34,464 nucleotides of DNA from a virus: positions 1 to 34,464 of the IMG/VR virus record IMGVR_UViG_3300035661_000205, one strand, 5' to 3'. A program made the position numbers and the translations under genes. The notes below the pieces were generated by a model. That model saw only the letters and a list, made by a program, of their open reading frames with translations. It did not search any database and was not told where the DNA came from. Shown here one piece after another: positions 1 to 7,909 of the stretch; position 1 is the stretch's first letter; the number at the start of each line of letters is the position of its first letter.

Positions 1-493
1 TGCTGTTGCCGGTGACTTCAGTGTTCTGCGTCTGCGGCAGCAGGGAGTTTTCGCCGAGGGCGAGCCGCCAGATTTCACTGGAGAACTCGGGCGGGATGGC
101 GAATCCGCCATCAGCACCCGTGGACTCACCGCCAAAAGTCGATGGGGCGGCGGCAAAACGGGCATCACGCTCGCCAAACAGGGCAGAACGGGCGACAGAA
201 CGAGAGAATTCGCCAAAGGATTTGAATCCGCGCTTGGGATCGTTCTCGATGTTTTCGGTGACGGTGACAAAGCCGGCGGACTTGATGCCGATCTTGGCCT
301 CTTCGGCGATCAGGACGTGCTCGCGGTCGATGGCGGCGTTGGCTGCTTCGATCTGGGCGCGCAGGCCATCAAAATCGGTGATTTCGTCGGCGGTCAGGTC
401 GCGGTCGGCTGCTTCTGCGCCTGCAGTGATTGCGCGGGCTTGTTCAACCAGCGCGGATTTACGGGCATTAAGCTCGCGGAGTTTCTTGCTCAT
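1..493 (-). CDS. Major capsid protein, HK97 fold (N-terminal part, cut by window edge)
   Basis: The reverse strand is open from an ATG at 493 to the window edge, about 164 residues. The protein starts MSKKLRELNARKSAL and residues 1-70 are a charged, alanine-rich predicted coiled coil, as in the scaffolding delta domain of HK97-family capsid proteins. The later text around residues 135-150 (GADGGFAIPPEFSSEI) matches the usual start of the mature shell domain. The start is supported by GGAG about 7 nt upstream. It follows portal and S49 protease genes, the standard HK97 head order. The protease probably removes the delta domain during maturation; that is inferred from the family. The C-terminal half lies outside the window. 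Confidence 0.88.
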   Translation of the reverse strand, partial: MSKKLRELNARKSALVEQARAITAGAEAADRDLTADEITDFDGLRAQIEAANAAIDREHVLIAEEAKIGIKSAGFVTVTENIENDPKRGFKSFGEFSRSVARSALFGERDARFAAAPSTFGGESTGADGGFAIPPEFSSEIWRLALGENSLLPQTQNTEVTGNS

Positions 494-513
494 TGTGTTC
501 TCCAAAAATGGCA

Positions 514-536
514 TAAAAAAACCGCCAAAAGGCGGC
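514..536 (-). terminator. Intrinsic terminator-like hairpin just upstream of the capsid gene
   Basis: Read on the reverse strand there is a stem CCGCC-TTTT-GGCGG (522-535) followed by a run of seven to eight T (514-521). It lies between the protease gene (stop at 604) and the capsid ATG at 493, with the T-run about 20 nt before that ATG. A second small palindrome, GGCC-N4-GGCC, is at 554-565. It may be attenuating, or read through by antiterminated polymerase. Confidence 0.65.
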
Positions 537-603
537 TGTTGGGGTGACACGATGGCCTTCGGGCCGACGCTACGATCGACGGATCGCGGCGGGCGGGCTG
601 TGT

Positions 604-1533
604 CTAGCCCATGATCTCCAGTTCGCGCTTGGCGGATGCCAGGCGGCTCGCTGATGGTTTCTGCGCGGACTTGGCATCGCGCTGCATTTTCTTGACTACT
701 TCTTCGAATGTCATGATTCCGTCTACCATCTTTTCTGCCAGTGCTTGATCTGCGCCGAGCACTCGGCCTTGGCCCATGCCGTTGCGCACCTGATCGACGG
801 GGACGCTGCGGCCCTTGGCGACGGCCTTGGTGAAGGCTGTGTAGTAGTCGTTGACGCGAGTCTGCATAAACGATTGCGCCTCGGCATCGAGCGGCTGGTA
901 GGGGTTGCCCTCGACTTTGAACTTGCCTGCCGAGATCAGGGTGGTTTTGACACCAGCATCTTCCATCGCCGCCGACCAATCCTCGTGCGCCTGCCATACG
1001 CCGATGCTGCCGACTTCGCCGCCGGGCGTGACGTAGAGTTCTGACGCGGCAGAACCGATCCAGTAGGCGGCTGAGGCGGCCAGGCTGTTGGCGATGGCGA
1101 CGATTGGCTTTTGCGCCCTGGCCGACTGAATCTCTGCCGCCAGTTCAGCGACACCGTAGACCGATCCGCCGGGAGAGTCGATGTCAATCAAAATCTGGCT
1201 TATAGTGGGATCAGAAATAGCCTGGCGCAGCGCATCGGCGAATCGCTGGGTACTCGCGCCGCCGCTACCGGATACGTCATCTACCATGCTGCCGCGCTGG
1301 GTGACTACACCATACAGCGGAAGCACAGCAATCTGGCCACCGCCTGCCTGCATCGCTGCGGATCGCTTGATCTCGCGCGCTTGGCGATCGGCATGGATAC
1401 CGGCCATTACTTCGTCGGATGCCTGCTCGCCAGCGTGCCAGCGAGACATGACGCCGGCAAAGGCCGCAAGCCGTTCTGGCATCAAGGCCCATGGCGTGGA
1501 GAGGAATTCGGAAATAAGGATGGAGCGTTTCAT
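604..1533 (-). CDS. Prohead protease, S49 (SppA-like) serine peptidase
   Basis: 309 residues. The ClpP/SppA fold is recognisable from IDIDSPGGSVYG (116-127), the nucleophile segment NSLAASAAYW with Ser154, and the lysine segment SAGKFKVEGNPY with Lys204 or Lys206 as the general base of the Ser-Lys dyad. The length is that of single-domain phage S49 peptidases, much shorter than cellular SppA. It overlaps the portal stop by four bases (1530-1533) and precedes the capsid gene. In this position S49 peptidases mature the prohead by trimming capsid and scaffold; that role is inferred from family and context. No signal peptide is evident, fitting a cytoplasmic assembly function. Confidence 0.9.
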   Translation of the reverse strand: MKRSILISEFLSTPWALMPERLAAFAGVMSRWHAGEQASDEVMAGIHADRQAREIKRSAAMQAGGGQIAVLPLYGVVTQRGSMVDDVSGSGGASTQRFADALRQAISDPTISQILIDIDSPGGSVYGVAELAAEIQSARAQKPIVAIANSLAASAAYWIGSAASELYVTPGGEVGSIGVWQAHEDWSAAMEDAGVKTTLISAGKFKVEGNPYQPLDAEAQSFMQTRVNDYYTAFTKAVAKGRSVPVDQVRNGMGQGRVLGADQALAEKMVDGIMTFEEVVKKMQRDAKSAQKPSASRLASAKRELEIMG

Positions 1534-2996
1534 GCGGTTTCTCCCAGCGCCATCATGGACGCGGTGATTTTCTCAAGAGTCATATCATCTACAGGACTAC
1601 TCAGCCAGTTAGCGGCTTTTTCTTCGCTGATCGCCAATGCTTCGGCCAGCACGGCAGGCGCAATCGTCGAGTCTTTCGTCATGCGCCGCGCCATGCGTTC
1701 GGCGTTGCTCTTGAGCATCGCGCGCATTCGCATGGCTGTGGAGTTGTCGCCTGGTTCCGGCGGTTCTTTGGCTTCCTGCGCTGGCGGCTCGGATGATTCC
1801 GTGTCGAGCTCTATATCCTCGGCCTCGTTTTCCTCAACCATATTGAGCGGTCTCAACGGTTCGTCCAGCCCGTCAATCGGCTCCATGCCTTCCATGTCGC
1901 GCGCTTCATTGCGCGTTAGCCAGCCGTCGAGGATTCCGGCGTGGTAGTAGGTGCTTCGCGCCTTGGAGTCGCCGCGAAGTAATTCATGGAACTCAAACTC
2001 TACGTCGATTTCCTCAAAATCAAGCAGCAGTTCCGCTTCAATGCTGGCTTCCATTCGCGTAGCGCGAGGCTGCAGGGCGTCCTGGACGTATTCGAGCGCC
2101 ATCTGCTCGATGTTACTAAATGTCGCACGTTCAAGGTCGCCGATTTTATGCGGCGGAACGCCAAACCATCTGGCGATGTCGCTAATGCTGAATTTGCGGG
2201 TTTCGAGAAATTGTGCATCCTGGTTAGTCAGACCGACTTCATGGTATTTCATGCCCATTTCCAGGACTGCTGTCTTGCCACGATTCCCTCCGCCTTGGTT
2301 GGCCTGCCATCCTTCGCGGAATACCTGCCGCGCTTCCTTGTCCTTGAATTGGCCGGGAAACTCGATCCAGCCGCCGGACGGCTTGGCGTCGTTGGCAAAG
2401 AATCGTGCGCCATAGCTTTGTGCCGCGAGGCCAAGCCCGAAGGATTCGCGCGCGCACTCGATCACAGAGACGCCTGTTATCCCATTAGATGACAGGCCGC
2501 GAAGGTGCCAGATATTTCCTCGCGGGACAGTGCGCTCGCTGCCGTCCGGGTTGGTGATGCGATATCTGTATTCTCCACCATCAAGCATTTCGACTTTCAC
2601 GCGGTCAGGGTGGCGCGGGATAAGCTCGGTGATTTCGCCGCGTGAATTAGCGGAAATCTCGTTGTAGGCATTTCCGCGCAGTTCCAGGTGGCCCTGTATC
2701 ATTTCGCGCCATTCAAAAGCATTTTGCCAGCGGTTTGGGCGCTTGTTGAGCAGTTTCAACAGCGGGTGTTTGATGCGCTTGCGCGTCCCGCTTTGGTAAA
2801 ACACGATTGGTAGCATGGCCATGTGGCCGGACACCAGCGAGACAGCGCGAAACACGGCGGAAAGCTGCATCGCTGTGTCGCTCGATACGCGCATCCCGCT
2901 CATGGTTGTCGATACTGGTTCGAACCAGAAGCTTCCCCAGGGCGAACGGTCGCCGTCTGAGGCAAACAATCCGGAAAACCAGCTTTTCACGCTCAT
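1530..2996 (-). CDS. Portal protein, HK97 family
   Basis: 488 residues, the normal size for HK97-type portals, which form the dodecameric DNA-entry vertex. Recognisable portal text includes SAVFRAVSLVSGHMAMLPIV near residue 46, the segment WREMIQGHLELRGNAYNEI, and DIARWFGVPPHKIGDLER in the C-terminal half. The tail (about residues 380-430) is acidic and proline/glutamate-rich. It sits between terL and the protease; the ATG at 2996 is four bases after the terL stop, so translation is probably coupled. The end overlaps the protease start by four bases. Family assignment is confident. Confidence 0.93.
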   Translation of the reverse strand: MSVKSWFSGLFASDGDRSPWGSFWFEPVSTTMSGMRVSSDTAMQLSAVFRAVSLVSGHMAMLPIVFYQSGTRKRIKHPLLKLLNKRPNRWQNAFEWREMIQGHLELRGNAYNEISANSRGEITELIPRHPDRVKVEMLDGGEYRYRITNPDGSERTVPRGNIWHLRGLSSNGITGVSVIECARESFGLGLAAQSYGARFFANDAKPSGGWIEFPGQFKDKEARQVFREGWQANQGGGNRGKTAVLEMGMKYHEVGLTNQDAQFLETRKFSISDIARWFGVPPHKIGDLERATFSNIEQMALEYVQDALQPRATRMEASIEAELLLDFEEIDVEFEFHELLRGDSKARSTYYHAGILDGWLTRNEARDMEGMEPIDGLDEPLRPLNMVEENEAEDIELDTESSEPPAQEAKEPPEPGDNSTAMRMRAMLKSNAERMARRMTKDSTIAPAVLAEALAISEEKAANWLSSPVDDMTLEKITASMMALGETA

Positions 2997-2999
2997 TAG

Positions 3000-4586
3000 T
3001 TAGCACACCATTAGTTCGTAGTCAGACCCGAGAACGGGTAATTTGTCTTCGTCCATCTTGCACACTCCGACAGCCATCGCCAGCGCCACCGCGCCATCTA
3101 TGCGTCCCGTCGCCTTGGCTTTGTTCATCTTTCGATTTCCCGCCGCGTCCCTCTCGATTACGGCGTTAGCCATGCACATCGTCAGCACAGGATTTCCGCC
3201 GTGGGCGATATGCTCGTTCAGGAGCTTTTCCTCTAGGGAGTCGATTGCCGGTGCCATATCCTTAAATCCTTGCCCAAAAGGCAATAAAGGCCAATCCGCA
3301 CCCATTCCGTCGAGTTCTTTCTTCAGCAAGTCAAAGCGCCATCTGTCGAAGGCTATAGCGGCAACATTGCAGTCTTCCAGGATGTCGCGCATATCCCTTG
3401 CCACCGCTTCATAGTCCACAGCGGCACCAGGGATGGCACGGATCAGCCCTTGCTGCTCCCATATGTCGTATGGTGCCCTGTCACGCTTGGCACGGTCGCG
3501 CAAGCCTTTAGCTGGCGTCCAGAAATACGCCTTGACGTGCCACTTTTCGCGGAATGCGATCACTACCATCGCGGTCAAGTCGGTCTTTGCGGAAAGATCA
3601 AGGCCGACATAAACCGGCTCTTCGTAAAACACTTGTTCGTCAGGTTCTTGGCTGTTGAGTATCCAGATACCGCGGCTGACGAATGGGGCAGACACTTCGC
3701 ATCTTTGATTCAAGCAGAGATTTTTGAAAGTCGGTTCAGCGCTCGGCATGCGCATGGCCTGCTTGGCCTGTTCGGCTAAATCGCGCTCACTTCGGAATAA
3801 CCCAAGCGCCGGGTTCGCCGATTTCCATGCTTTCTTATCATCTAATTCGCAGTCTTTTGGCGCTTCGTAGACATGCGAAACAATGCTCGGATCTTTTGAA
3901 TTCTTGGCATCATCAAGCCAGATAGAGAACATATCCCCGTCCCCGGCGGCCTGTGTTGATATTGCGATCAATAATGGGTTTTCGTGCGCCCCTTGGCCTG
4001 TCGTTATTGCATCAACAAAGTCATCCTGCGGCCCTTTTATCTGGCCGACCTCATCAAGCACGGCCAAAATTGGCGAACCGCCTATCGTCGTCTTCGCCTC
4101 CGCCGACATTGCTCTATACTCTGTATTTTTAGGGATCCCGATCAGCTTCTTCCCGCTCGGAATCAACCTGACGATGCTCTGCAACTTGTCTGACAGCATC
4201 ACCATCTTTGATGCATAGTTGTAAACCTGCGCTGCCTGATCCCTAGATCGCGCCCCGCTCTGGATCATCGAGTTTTGCTGCGCCTCTGGCCCGACCAAGT
4301 GAATAAGCACTATGCAAGCAATCGTGCTCGTTTTGCTATTCTTTCTCGCGATTGATAGATACGCTCTGCGAGTGCCGTGTTTATTGTCATACAAGGCGTA
4401 GAAGAACCGCTCTTGAAAAGCGGCTAGTTTTATATTTTGCCCGACTAATGTTCCTTCTGGAACTTTGCAATAAGTCTCGACAAACTTCATCGCACGTTCT
4501 GCGCGGGTTAATTTGTTAAGCGGGAGTTCCCTCCATTTTCTTAACCGTGGCACTGGGCCGCACTGTATCGGAGATGGATAGTCCAT
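3000..4586 (-). CDS. terL: Terminase large subunit (packaging ATPase and nuclease)
   Basis: 528 residues with both terminase domains. The ATPase part has a P-loop-like ARKNSKT (80-86) and Walker B ILAVLDE (173-179). The C-terminal RNase H-like nuclease has GLDLSAKTDLTAM with Asp330 and Asp336, AFDRWRFD with Asp414, and GRIDGAVALA with Asp497. It translocates DNA into the prohead and cuts concatemers. The P-loop has Ser84 where most Terminase_1 proteins have Gly (ARKNGKT). It lies directly upstream of the portal and is separated from terS by a methyltransferase gene, which is unusual. Confidence 0.94.
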   Translation of the reverse strand: MDYPSPIQCGPVPRLRKWRELPLNKLTRAERAMKFVETYCKVPEGTLVGQNIKLAAFQERFFYALYDNKHGTRRAYLSIARKNSKTSTIACIVLIHLVGPEAQQNSMIQSGARSRDQAAQVYNYASKMVMLSDKLQSIVRLIPSGKKLIGIPKNTEYRAMSAEAKTTIGGSPILAVLDEVGQIKGPQDDFVDAITTGQGAHENPLLIAISTQAAGDGDMFSIWLDDAKNSKDPSIVSHVYEAPKDCELDDKKAWKSANPALGLFRSERDLAEQAKQAMRMPSAEPTFKNLCLNQRCEVSAPFVSRGIWILNSQEPDEQVFYEEPVYVGLDLSAKTDLTAMVVIAFREKWHVKAYFWTPAKGLRDRAKRDRAPYDIWEQQGLIRAIPGAAVDYEAVARDMRDILEDCNVAAIAFDRWRFDLLKKELDGMGADWPLLPFGQGFKDMAPAIDSLEEKLLNEHIAHGGNPVLTMCMANAVIERDAAGNRKMNKAKATGRIDGAVALAMAVGVCKMDEDKLPVLGSDYELMVC

Positions 4587-4604
4587 TTCGGTTAATTACA
4601 GCCA

Positions 4605-5873
4605 TTAAGCCGCCTCAGCGACTGCCCTGGTTCTGTCTGCCGCCACCTCGTCAAAAGTTGCGCCTGTGGCAGCGTGAGTGGCCTGCTTTCCAGTGAATTC
4701 CTGCCAGCGTTTGACAATTACGTCGCAGTAGCGCGGGTCAAGTTCCATACTACGGTTGATGCGGCCTGTTTTCTCGCAGGCGATAAGTGTTGAACCTGAT
4801 CCCCCAAAAGGTTCAAATACAACAACACCTTTATTGCTTGAGTTCACAACTGCTCGCTCAATTAGCTCAACAGGCTTAGTTGTTGGATGCAACGGGGATT
4901 TCTTTGGCCTATCGCACTGCCACAAATCAGATTGTTTGCGGTCTTCTACCGCCCGAATACGTGCTGCACCATCTTTCCACCCATACCAGATTGGTTCGTA
5001 TTGTGTGTGGTAATCTTTTCGGCTCATAACCAACTGGTCTTTAGCCCAAATTATTGTACTTGACCAATGGAACCCTGCGTCACGTAGAGCCTTATCTATA
5101 GCAGGCCATTCGGATGGCCCCATTACACAGTAAATTGGGCATCCTGCCAAAGTCACCGCATTGAGGCAAGAAATCACACCGGAAAGAAAAGCCTCCCAAT
5201 CTTTATCTGTAGCGAAATTATCGTTCATAATTTCTCGCGCTTTATATCCTTTCGCGTTGTTTGATAAATTAGTTCCATACGCAACATTCCACGGCGGGTC
5301 GGTTACTACCAGAGACGCTTTCGTTCCTGACATTAAAACATCTACGGCGTCAATGCTGGTCGAGTCTCCACACATCACGCGGTGTTTTCCAAGCAGCCAC
5401 ACATCACCCAACACAGTGACTGGTTCTTCTGGCACGTCCGGCACGGCGTCCTCGTCAGTCAGCCCGGGCGCGATTTCCTCCGGCGTGAGTGCGGTCAGCT
5501 CATCAGGCGTAAAACCGAGCAGCGTCAGGTCAAAGTCATCCGCTTCAAGATCTTGAATCTCAAGAGCCAGCATGGCCTCATCCCATGATGAATTGAGCGC
5601 CAATTTGTTGTCGGCGATTACGTATGCCTTGCGCTGTGTCTCCGTCAAGTGCGCCAGACGGATGCATGGAACATCTGACAGCGACAACTTACGCGCTGCC
5701 AGTACCCGGCCATGCCCGGCGATAATTCCGCCGTCGGCGTCAATCAGCACCGGGTTTGTGAAGCCAAACTCTTTGATGCTGGCGGCTATCTGCGCCACCT
5801 GTGCATCGTCGTGGGTGCGGCTGTTTCGTGCGTACGGAATAAGCGTGTCGACAGAAAGTTGTTCAATTATCAT
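4605..5873 (-). CDS. ParB-like domain fused to a beta-class DNA methyltransferase
   Basis: 422 residues. The N-terminus (1-75) is a ParB/Srx-like domain with IIAGHGRVLAA (50-60). The C-terminal half is an amino-methyltransferase: motif IV DPPW (192-195) precedes motif I FGGSGST (356-362), with LHPTTKPVELIERAV between them, the order of beta-class N6-adenine/N4-cytosine enzymes. DPPW fits either adenine or cytosine N-methylation. It overlaps terS by ATGA (5870-5873) and ends 18 nt before terL. No cognate restriction enzyme is visible, so it is an orphan, probably protective or modifying DNA before packaging. Base composition is visibly AT-richer than the portal and protease genes. Confidence 0.88.
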   Translation of the reverse strand: MIIEQLSVDTLIPYARNSRTHDDAQVAQIAASIKEFGFTNPVLIDADGGIIAGHGRVLAARKLSLSDVPCIRLAHLTETQRKAYVIADNKLALNSSWDEAMLALEIQDLEADDFDLTLLGFTPDELTALTPEEIAPGLTDEDAVPDVPEEPVTVLGDVWLLGKHRVMCGDSTSIDAVDVLMSGTKASLVVTDPPWNVAYGTNLSNNAKGYKAREIMNDNFATDKDWEAFLSGVISCLNAVTLAGCPIYCVMGPSEWPAIDKALRDAGFHWSSTIIWAKDQLVMSRKDYHTQYEPIWYGWKDGAARIRAVEDRKQSDLWQCDRPKKSPLHPTTKPVELIERAVVNSSNKGVVVFEPFGGSGSTLIACEKTGRINRSMELDPRYCDVIVKRWQEFTGKQATHAATGATFDEVAADRTRAVAEAA

Positions 5874-6328
5874 CGTGCAATCAAGTCATCAAAGTCGTTC
5901 ATTGCGCCGCGAAGCAGGGATTGATCCTGCCCCTGCCCATTCAGCGTGCGAGGATCTTGCCCAGTCTGGGTTAGCGACAGGCTGCGGATAAGCGCAAGCT
6001 GCTGGCGCTGCAAGTTGTCGATCACGCCGAAGAACGGATTAACAATCTGCGTACCCTTGTCGTTCTTCACAATCGGGCTGGACTTGTCCAGCGCCTGCTG
6101 ATACTTGCGTATATCTGCCTCCAGGCGCACAGCCTTTGCCACAATCAGCAAGTCAAAGTCGCGCCATCCGTCTCGCGCGCGCGCGCGGGTGAACTGACGC
6201 CAGATAACCATTTCCTGTTCGTTGCGCAGGATTACGCCATCCGGTAAAGGTATATCCTCCGATAGCTCTCCTGCGGCTGATGTCAGCGTGACTACAGAGT
6301 TTCGACCGAGGCGCTGCGGTTTTGCCAT
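5870..6328 (-). CDS. terS: Terminase small subunit, P27-like
   Basis: 152 residues from ATG 6328 (MAKPQRLGR), with GGA about 7 nt upstream. A longer in-frame reading back to 6493 would run into the 3' end of the neighbouring HNH gene and is not preferred. The segment VNPFFGVIDNLQRQQLALIR near residue 100 resembles the conserved C-terminal part of P27-type small terminases, and the N-terminal half is basic and helical. TerS recognises the packaging site and loads TerL. Identification rests on that motif, size and position upstream of terL, so it is less certain than terL. The stop overlaps the methyltransferase ATG. Confidence 0.75.
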   Translation of the reverse strand: MAKPQRLGRNSVVTLTSAAGELSEDIPLPDGVILRNEQEMVIWRQFTRARARDGWRDFDLLIVAKAVRLEADIRKYQQALDKSSPIVKNDKGTQIVNPFFGVIDNLQRQQLALIRSLSLTQTGQDPRTLNGQGQDQSLLRGAMNDFDDLIAR

Positions 6329-6389
6329 GAAATTCCGTAAGTTTTTTAAAAGAGGACTGCACGCCCGGTTTACAAAAGAGCGTAGCCAG

Positions 6390-7313
6390 CTAGTAACACC
6401 CCCCGGGGGGGTGTAACTCGCTAATAACCTTGTTGCCTTTCTGGCTGTTGCACTTTCTACAAAGCAGCTGTGTGTTGCTGTACGAGTGCGCACCGCCTCT
6501 ACTTATTGGAAATATATGATCCAACTCTGGCGAATCTTGTTCTTGCGTCCCTCGTTTTGATCTTGGTGTTTCTATTCCGCACTGTTTGCAAACCCATCCG
6601 TCTCGCTCGAACACTTTTATTGGATTAACAGTCTCATAATAAACACCATACTTTTTTGCTCTTGAATACGCTGTGTGTCCGCCGTGCGCTTTCTTTGCGC
6701 ATCTTTTTGAGCAATAAATTGAATGCGCGGCAGTTTTTGCTGTGTATGTTTTTAGGCATACTACGCATCGACTTGGTGATGGTTTTGCGTCACTCTTGAA
6801 GAGTTTTCTAGACCTTCTTCTTCCGGACTCAAGCTCACATTCTCGCGAGCAGTTCTGCTTCTTCCTGCGTGCATAGAATGTTTTGCCGCATATGACGCAT
6901 GTATTGAGAACTACTTTGCAATATGGCGTTCTCTTTTCTGCTTCGTTTTTTCTGTGTTGTTTGTCTCGATCAGGGTTTGATTCCCTGAAATGCTTTGTTT
7001 TGCAAGCCGGACTGCAGTAGTGCGTTTGGCTTGCTCTTTTTGGTTTAAACCATTTACCGCAGCATTGGCACTTTATTTCTTCAAGTCTCGATGCTCTTTC
7101 CGCTTTCTTGACGATAGCTAGGTGTTTTGCACAAAAGCCATACGCTTCATGTTTTTCATTACAACCGCTTACTTCGCACTTTCTTTCTTCTCGTTTCTGC
7201 CTGGGTTTATATCTTGATCTTGCGTAATGGACGCTACATAACCCTTTTGCAAGAACACCGCGCGAGCAACCATCCACAGAACATAAATGATCTGTATAAT
7301 CCTTTTTAGCCAT
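6390..7313 (-). CDS. HNH endonuclease with a tandem array of zinc fingers
   Basis: 307 residues. The C-terminal HNH domain has DGWVCKQCG (Cys242, Cys245), the catalytic ELDHIFPI (Asp265-His266), Asn280 and LLCRKCNSQKGN (Cys285, Cys288). In front of it are about five Cys/His modules: C11-C16-C26-H29, C46-C51-C61-H64, C82/C85-C100-C104, C139-C142-C155-C159 and C183-C186-C201-C205. The fingers probably read a long DNA site, as in free-standing homing endonucleases; this is inference. The ATG at 7313 has GGAG about 7 nt upstream. The gene is AT-richer than its flanks and sits in the packaging operon between a small HNH gene and terS, suggesting separate acquisition. The stop lies beside a G/C-rich palindrome. 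Confidence 0.85.
   Translation of the reverse strand: MAKKDYTDHLCSVDGCSRGVLAKGLCSVHYARSRYKPRQKREERKCEVSGCNEKHEAYGFCAKHLAIVKKAERASRLEEIKCQCCGKWFKPKRASQTHYCSPACKTKHFRESNPDRDKQHRKNEAEKRTPYCKVVLNTCVICGKTFYARRKKQNCSRECELESGRRRSRKLFKSDAKPSPSRCVVCLKTYTAKTAAHSIYCSKRCAKKAHGGHTAYSRAKKYGVYYETVNPIKVFERDGWVCKQCGIETPRSKRGTQEQDSPELDHIFPISRGGAHSYSNTQLLCRKCNSQKGNKVISELHPPGGCY
6393..6417. repeat. 25-bp near-perfect palindrome at the 3' end of the HNH gene
   Basis: The arms are 12 bp each around a central G at 6405, with 11 of 12 pairs matching. The core is six C followed by seven G. It encodes the last residues of the HNH protein (PPGG) and ends at its stop codon, 65 bp from the terS start. No T-run follows on the reverse strand, so it is not a classical terminator. 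It could be an RNA hairpin, a protein site or an insertion scar. Confidence 0.6.
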
Positions 7314-7341
7314 CTTGACTCCGATAAGTCTTGCTGGTTAG

Positions 7342-7382
7342 AAGCCCGTTTGCGCGCTAACGCTTACGGGCTTTGTTTTTTT
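7342..7382 (+). terminator. Strong intrinsic terminator oriented against the operon
   Basis: On the plus strand a perfect 8-bp stem (AAGCCCGT at 7342-7349, ACGGGCTT at 7366-7373) is followed by TGTTTTTTT (7374-7382). All genes around it run leftward, so no annotated transcript would use it in this orientation. Read leftward it is a hairpin in the leader of the large HNH gene, without a T-run. Confidence 0.6.
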
Positions 7383-7388
7383 GAATTC

Positions 7389-7691
7389 CTACCTGTTCCA
7401 GTGATGCGCCTTGCTCGTCGGGATGCCGTCTTCGTCGCATGCGCCTGATGCCTTGTATCCCTTGTCGTCTCTCGTCTTGTCGTCGTGACAAGCCTTGCAC
7501 AGACTGCGCTTGTTGTCGTCTGTGTCCGGGCCGCCCTTGAACAGTGGGATGATGTGATCGACTTCGACGGCCGCTGTTATGCGGCCCTGCTCCAGGCAAG
7601 CCTGGCACAGCCCGTTGTCCCTGCGCATTACTCGAGCGCGATCAGCAACAGCTGCGCGGCCTCGCTTGCGTGGTGTCGGTGTCGGTGTCAT
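7389..7691 (-). CDS. Small HNH endonuclease, terminase-associated type
   Basis: 100 residues from ATG 7691. The HNH fold is explicit: DNGLCQAC (Cys29, Cys32), VEVDHIIPL (Asp45-His46), Asn60, and SLCKACHDD (Cys65, Cys68, His69). Small HNH proteins of this kind are encoded next to the terminase genes in many HK97-like phages, where they cooperate with the large terminase in DNA cleavage (HK97 gp74 is the model). A start at 7721 would put the N-terminus inside the terminator at 7699-7741, so 7691 is preferred; neither has a clear ribosome site. It is the first gene of the late operon. Confidence 0.85.
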   Translation of the reverse strand: MTPTPTPRKRGRAAVADRARVMRRDNGLCQACLEQGRITAAVEVDHIIPLFKGGPDTDDNKRSLCKACHDDKTRDDKGYKASGACDEDGIPTSKAHHWNR

Positions 7692-7698
7692 GCGGAAT

Positions 7699-7741
7699 AA
7701 AAAACCCGCCGGGGTGCGCATCGTTGAGAGGCGTGGCGGGT
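7699..7741 (-). terminator. tR'-like intrinsic terminator at the head of the late operon
   Basis: On the reverse strand ACCCGCC (7741-7735) pairs with GGCGGGT (7710-7704) across a 24-nt loop that can form a few inner pairs. A run of six T (7704-7699) follows. It lies about 55-95 nt downstream of the predicted start of the promoter at 7801-7829 and just before the first late gene, so late expression would need antitermination. Confidence 0.72.
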
Positions 7742-7800
7742 GTTGTTGTGAGCATCAATAAGCAGTTTTATGGAAACAGAACCGCACTCTAATGGTTATC

Positions 7801-7829
7801 CTTATACGCCGGTTCCCGTACTTTCGCAA
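7801..7829 (-). promoter_or_regulatory. Late promoter, pR'-like
   Basis: On the reverse strand there is TTGCGA (7829-7824), a 17-bp spacer and TATAAG (7806-7801), close to the sigma70 consensus with optimal spacing. Predicted transcription starts near 7794. It lies in the 168-bp gap between the end of the Q-position gene (7910) and the terminator at 7699-7741. Nothing else is recognised in that gap. Confidence 0.6.
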
Positions 7830-7909
7830 GCGCGCGCATGTAAAAATTTATCGAATTGCGCGCCTATAGTGATGGCGATTTGTCGCTTGGCATCCGTCGC
7901 GCATCCAAG

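Noticed and set aside
6-614. Rightward 202-codon ORF at the left edge
   Set aside because: It is the complement of the capsid coding sequence, with no ribosome site and low-complexity Ser/Arg content.
7721-7721. Upstream ATG for the small HNH gene
   Set aside because: It would place codons inside the 7699-7741 terminator stem-loop, and the HNH domain is complete from 7691.
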